From NCBI GenBank assembly GCA_900546175.1, contig URBX01000005.1, forward strand, positions 1 to 64,000: a stretch of 64,000 nucleotides of DNA, written 5' to 3'. The notes under the pieces were generated by a model. The model saw nothing but the letters and a program-made list of their open reading frames with translations, ran no database searches and was not told the DNA's origin. The position numbers and the translations under genes are program-made. Each line of letters begins with the position of its first letter. Positions within the stretch are counted from its first letter, which is position 1. Of this stretch, positions 61,794 to 64,000 are shown piece after piece. Source of the DNA: an uncultured Eggerthella sp. GTDB taxonomy: Bacteria > Actinomycetota > Coriobacteriia > Coriobacteriales > Eggerthellaceae.

Positions 61794-63446
61794 CTACTTC
61801 CAGTCAGCGCCAATAACGATCAAGAAATCAGAGTTGAATGCATAATTTCCTGGGTTTTGTTTTGCGGTGCCTTTTCCAAGAATCTTTGCTATCTCTTCTG
61901 CTTTAGCAGCATTCGAACTGTCGTTGTAGAGAATTAAAGTCTTCTCGTAATCATTCGAATCAGCATTACCGGTACTCATAGTAGCGCCGGTGCTCTTCAA
62001 TTTGTCTGCCGCTTCTGCTGCTACACCACTAATGCCGCAACCGTTCTTGATAGAGATAGTTTTACCTGACAAGCTAACACTGCTATCCGAGCTTGAGCTT
62101 GCCGACGACGAAGCGTCTGTGTCTCCTCCAGAACCAGAATTTGCTGTTTTAACACCGGTAGCTAAATCAACTACATCTTCTTCGGCAGGAGAAAGGCCAG
62201 ATTCAATACGATTCATCATTGTTTGCCATGCTGATGTTTGGATAATCTCATACCAGACATCATTTTCATACGAAGAAACCGTTGGCAACTGAGCCGTGTA
62301 GATATCTTTATCAACGTCAATTCCTAGCATGTTCTGAGCAAGGCCAAGAATTGCTGCAACATCGAAGTCGGTGGTTATATATTGAGAAGCAGCATTTACC
62401 GCATTTGTTGCTGCAACAATATCACCACTCAACATTTTCTTAACTACTGCAGAAATAACAGTACGCTGATATGCAGCACGGATACTATCGCCATCAGTTG
62501 CATACTTGTCGTAAGCGTGCCTTGAACGACAAAGAATCAGAGCCTGTTCACCATTGAGAACCTGTTTTCCAGCATCAATGTGTCCGGTGTAACTATCGTC
62601 GATTTCCATTGCAACATCAACTTCAACACCGCCTACTGCATCAACAACAGCAGCAAAACCATCAAAGTCAATTTCAGCATAATGGTTTATTTCTACCCCA
62701 CAGACAGACTCAACCGCATTAATTGCTCCTGCTGGTCCACCAAACGCATAAGCTGCGTTGATTTTCTGCGTGCCATGTCCTGGAATAGTAACCTTGGTGT
62801 CTCGTGGGATGGATACCATGGTTGCTGTCTTTTCCCTTGGGTCAATTCGACAAAGAATCATTGAGTCTGAACGATACGATCCACCATACTCGTTTGAACC
62901 TTCACGCTCTTCAGACTTATCCACACCAAGAAGCAGCATATAGAACGGATCTGAAGGAGAATCGGTAACGGTAAGTGCTCCCAGCAAATCTTCGTCAACA
63001 TTTTCCTGCATGTTGCTATTGATCTGAACCATATAGGCAAATGCAACGCCTGCTGTTCCAAGCAAAAGAATGAGCACCACGAGAAGCGCAATAAGGCCGC
63101 GCTTTTTACGTTTTTCTTTCTTTTGTTTGAGCTGCTGTTCGCGAAGGTGGTTTAGACGCGCTTCATCCATTCCTGTTTGGAACGACTGAGCAGAATAGCC
63201 ATATCCTGCTGAATCCGAATACCTGAAATTATGCTGAGGTTGATATCTCGAGCCATAGGCACCGCTTTTGCGTGAATACTGGTTGTATTCATTCTGAGGA
63301 TTACGCGGAGCGCCCGACTGAGAAGACCTCTGATATCTTCCTGCATTTCTGCTGTATGCATTAATGTCGTTATTAACAGGCGAAGCACCAGAAGTGGTTT
63401 GTGTTTTTCTGGCGCGACGATTTGTTTTATTGTTTGATCTATCCAT
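61794..63446 (-). CDS. LytR-CpsA-Psr (LCP) family wall-polymer ligase
   Basis: The ATG at 63446 (MDRSNNKTNRRARK) is preferred, with AAGG upstream. A basic, Tyr/Ser/Gln-rich cytosolic tail of about 110 residues is followed by one membrane helix (about 121-144), then the LCP domain (MLLLGVDKSEEREGSNE, RSDSMILCRIDPREKTATMV, SIPRDTKVTIPGHGTQKINA, YAEIDFDGFAAVVDAVGGVE, CRSRHAYDKYATDGDSIR). After a Ser-rich linker comes a LytR_C domain (ISIKNGCGISGVAAEAADKL). LCP enzymes attach teichoic-type or capsule polymers to peptidoglycan outside the cell. The long N-terminal tail may be a phosphorylation or interaction site (inference). Confidence 0.93.
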   Translation of the reverse strand: MDRSNNKTNRRARKTQTTSGASPVNNDINAYSRNAGRYQRSSQSGAPRNPQNEYNQYSRKSGAYGSRYQPQHNFRYSDSAGYGYSAQSFQTGMDEARLNHLREQQLKQKKEKRKKRGLIALLVVLILLLGTAGVAFAYMVQINSNMQENVDEDLLGALTVTDSPSDPFYMLLLGVDKSEEREGSNEYGGSYRSDSMILCRIDPREKTATMVSIPRDTKVTIPGHGTQKINAAYAFGGPAGAINAVESVCGVEINHYAEIDFDGFAAVVDAVGGVEVDVAMEIDDSYTGHIDAGKQVLNGEQALILCRSRHAYDKYATDGDSIRAAYQRTVISAVVKKMLSGDIVAATNAVNAASQYITTDFDVAAILGLAQNMLGIDVDKDIYTAQLPTVSSYENDVWYEIIQTSAWQTMMNRIESGLSPAEEDVVDLATGVKTANSGSGGDTDASSSASSSSDSSVSLSGKTISIKNGCGISGVAAEAADKLKSTGATMSTGNADSNDYEKTLILYNDSSNAAKAEEIAKILGKGTAKQNPGNYAFNSDFLIVIGADWK

Positions 63447-63561
63447 GAGCCTTATTTTGGTCAATTATTTTAAATTTGGCAAATCTAAGTGACGAAAATG
63501 TAAGGAAACGCACACTATACCCACAAAAACGCATTTGTGATCTACTCTTATTCTGTGTGCA

Positions 63562-64000
63562 CTAATTCTTCACCTTGAGCCTGTGAGCCATAACTCTATT
63601 TGCCTCATGTTCCTCTTTGTCACTAAGAGGCTCAAGAAGCAAAGCAATCTCTTTGTCGCATTCCATACTCTTATTTTTGTCACGTTCTAAACCTGTAGTA
63701 TTGCCATACTCCAAAGCAGTATCTTTGCGGTATTTATTTCTGAGAGCTTGACGTATCAGATAATCGGCAATTTCAGGATTTTTTGACAGAAGCGGTCCAT
63801 GTAAATAGGTACCCACACAATTCTTGTAAATCGCTCCATCTAAACCCGATGTGTCATCATTACCTTTTCCAGTAGCCGAGCAAACCCTACCAAAAGGAGT
63901 CACCTCTTTTCCAAGAACGGTTCGTCCCGCATGGTTTTCATATCCAATAACAGGCCTTGCAGCAAGCGGAGATTCCAGTGCAATATTGTCAATTAGTCGA
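63562..64000 (-). CDS. gatD: GatD-type glutamine amidotransferase, partial
   Basis: About 146 C-terminal residues are present and the frame is open to the right edge. RPVIGYENHAGRTVLG, FGRVCSATGKGNDDTSGLDG and YKNCVGTYLHGPLLSKNPEI match CobB/CobQ-like class I amidotransferases of the GatD group, with the catalytic His in YLHGP. With MurT, GatD amidates the glutamate of lipid II. The partner murT would lie just outside the window. The last 45 residues (after RNKYRKDTALEYG) are charged and longer than usual. Confidence 0.85.
   Translation of the reverse strand, partial: RLIDNIALESPLAARPVIGYENHAGRTVLGKEVTPFGRVCSATGKGNDDTSGLDGAIYKNCVGTYLHGPLLSKNPEIADYLIRQALRNKYRKDTALEYGNTTGLERDKNKSMECDKEIALLLEPLSDKEEHEANRVMAHRLKVKN

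Overview
The window looks like a low-GC member of the Coriobacteriia (Atopobiaceae-like: Atopobium, Lancefieldella or Fannyhessea type). This is an inference from gene content, not a database result. The cell is Gram-positive: it has an LCP wall-polymer ligase, a GatD peptidoglycan amidotransferase, surface proteins with IPQTG/TPQTG sorting signals, a choline-binding-type repeat protein and a tryptophan T-box leader. There is no rRNA, tRNA, CRISPR array or intact insertion sequence. Almost everything is ordinary chromosome. The clearest accessory spot is an orphan serine recombinase with two matching palindromes (46953-47896).

Layout. 1-6346: a secreted subtilase/GH25-lysozyme/wall-binding-repeat fusion, then a phosphocholine operon (LicB-like permease, LicC-LicA fusion kinase, small winged-helix protein) and a decayed secreted-protein gene. 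6391-10287: a CoA-transferase remnant and two paralogous pilin-like surface proteins that share a promoter/operator element, with a VanZ-like gene between them. 10416-21267: signalling genes, with two large cytosolic hybrid histidine kinases, an HD-GYP protein, a glycosyltransferase and a DUF454 protein. 21319-25049: glf, a polyprenyl-phosphate glycosyltransferase, a stress protein and a thioesterase. 25218-31831: an RND permease with an inserted coiled coil, a K+ channel, proC and a TetR regulator. 31898-41497: a large beta-helix surface protein, htpG under a perfect CIRCE operator, a lipase-like protein, a membrane protein, a serine hydrolase and an Rrf2 regulator. 41657-50243: pyrE, an acetyltransferase, an MFS pump, ackA, a TetR regulator, the recombinase, and a Tm-1-like pair (UPF0261 plus PEP-hydrolase-like). 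50528-56060: an MMPL transporter with an extracellular repeat domain, a CoA-transferase and a sirtuin. 56102-64000: a Trp T-box and stand-alone trpB2, a PurF-like protein lacking the catalytic cysteine, metY, an LCP protein and partial gatD.

How the parts fit. Choline uptake, phosphorylation and CMP activation (LicB, LicA, LicC) sit next to a lysozyme/protease with wall-binding repeats of the choline-binding type, so the organism may decorate its surface with phosphocholine and anchor hydrolases on it. No LicD transferase is in the window. Cell-surface polymer genes (GT2, glf, GtrB-like GT, LCP, GatD) are scattered. Fermentation and amino-acid metabolism are represented by ackA, a CoA-transferase, metY, proC and an indole-salvage trpB2.

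Less obvious layers read from the DNA include: symmetric operators at several promoters (29212, 37456, 50292, 61544, and the pair at 8155/10370); two genes whose best Shine-Dalgarno points at an ATT codon; and short decayed tandem repeats that sit at the 3' ends of several genes and sometimes include the stop codon (a 22-unit pentamer run at 10416 and a 36-bp period at 50422).
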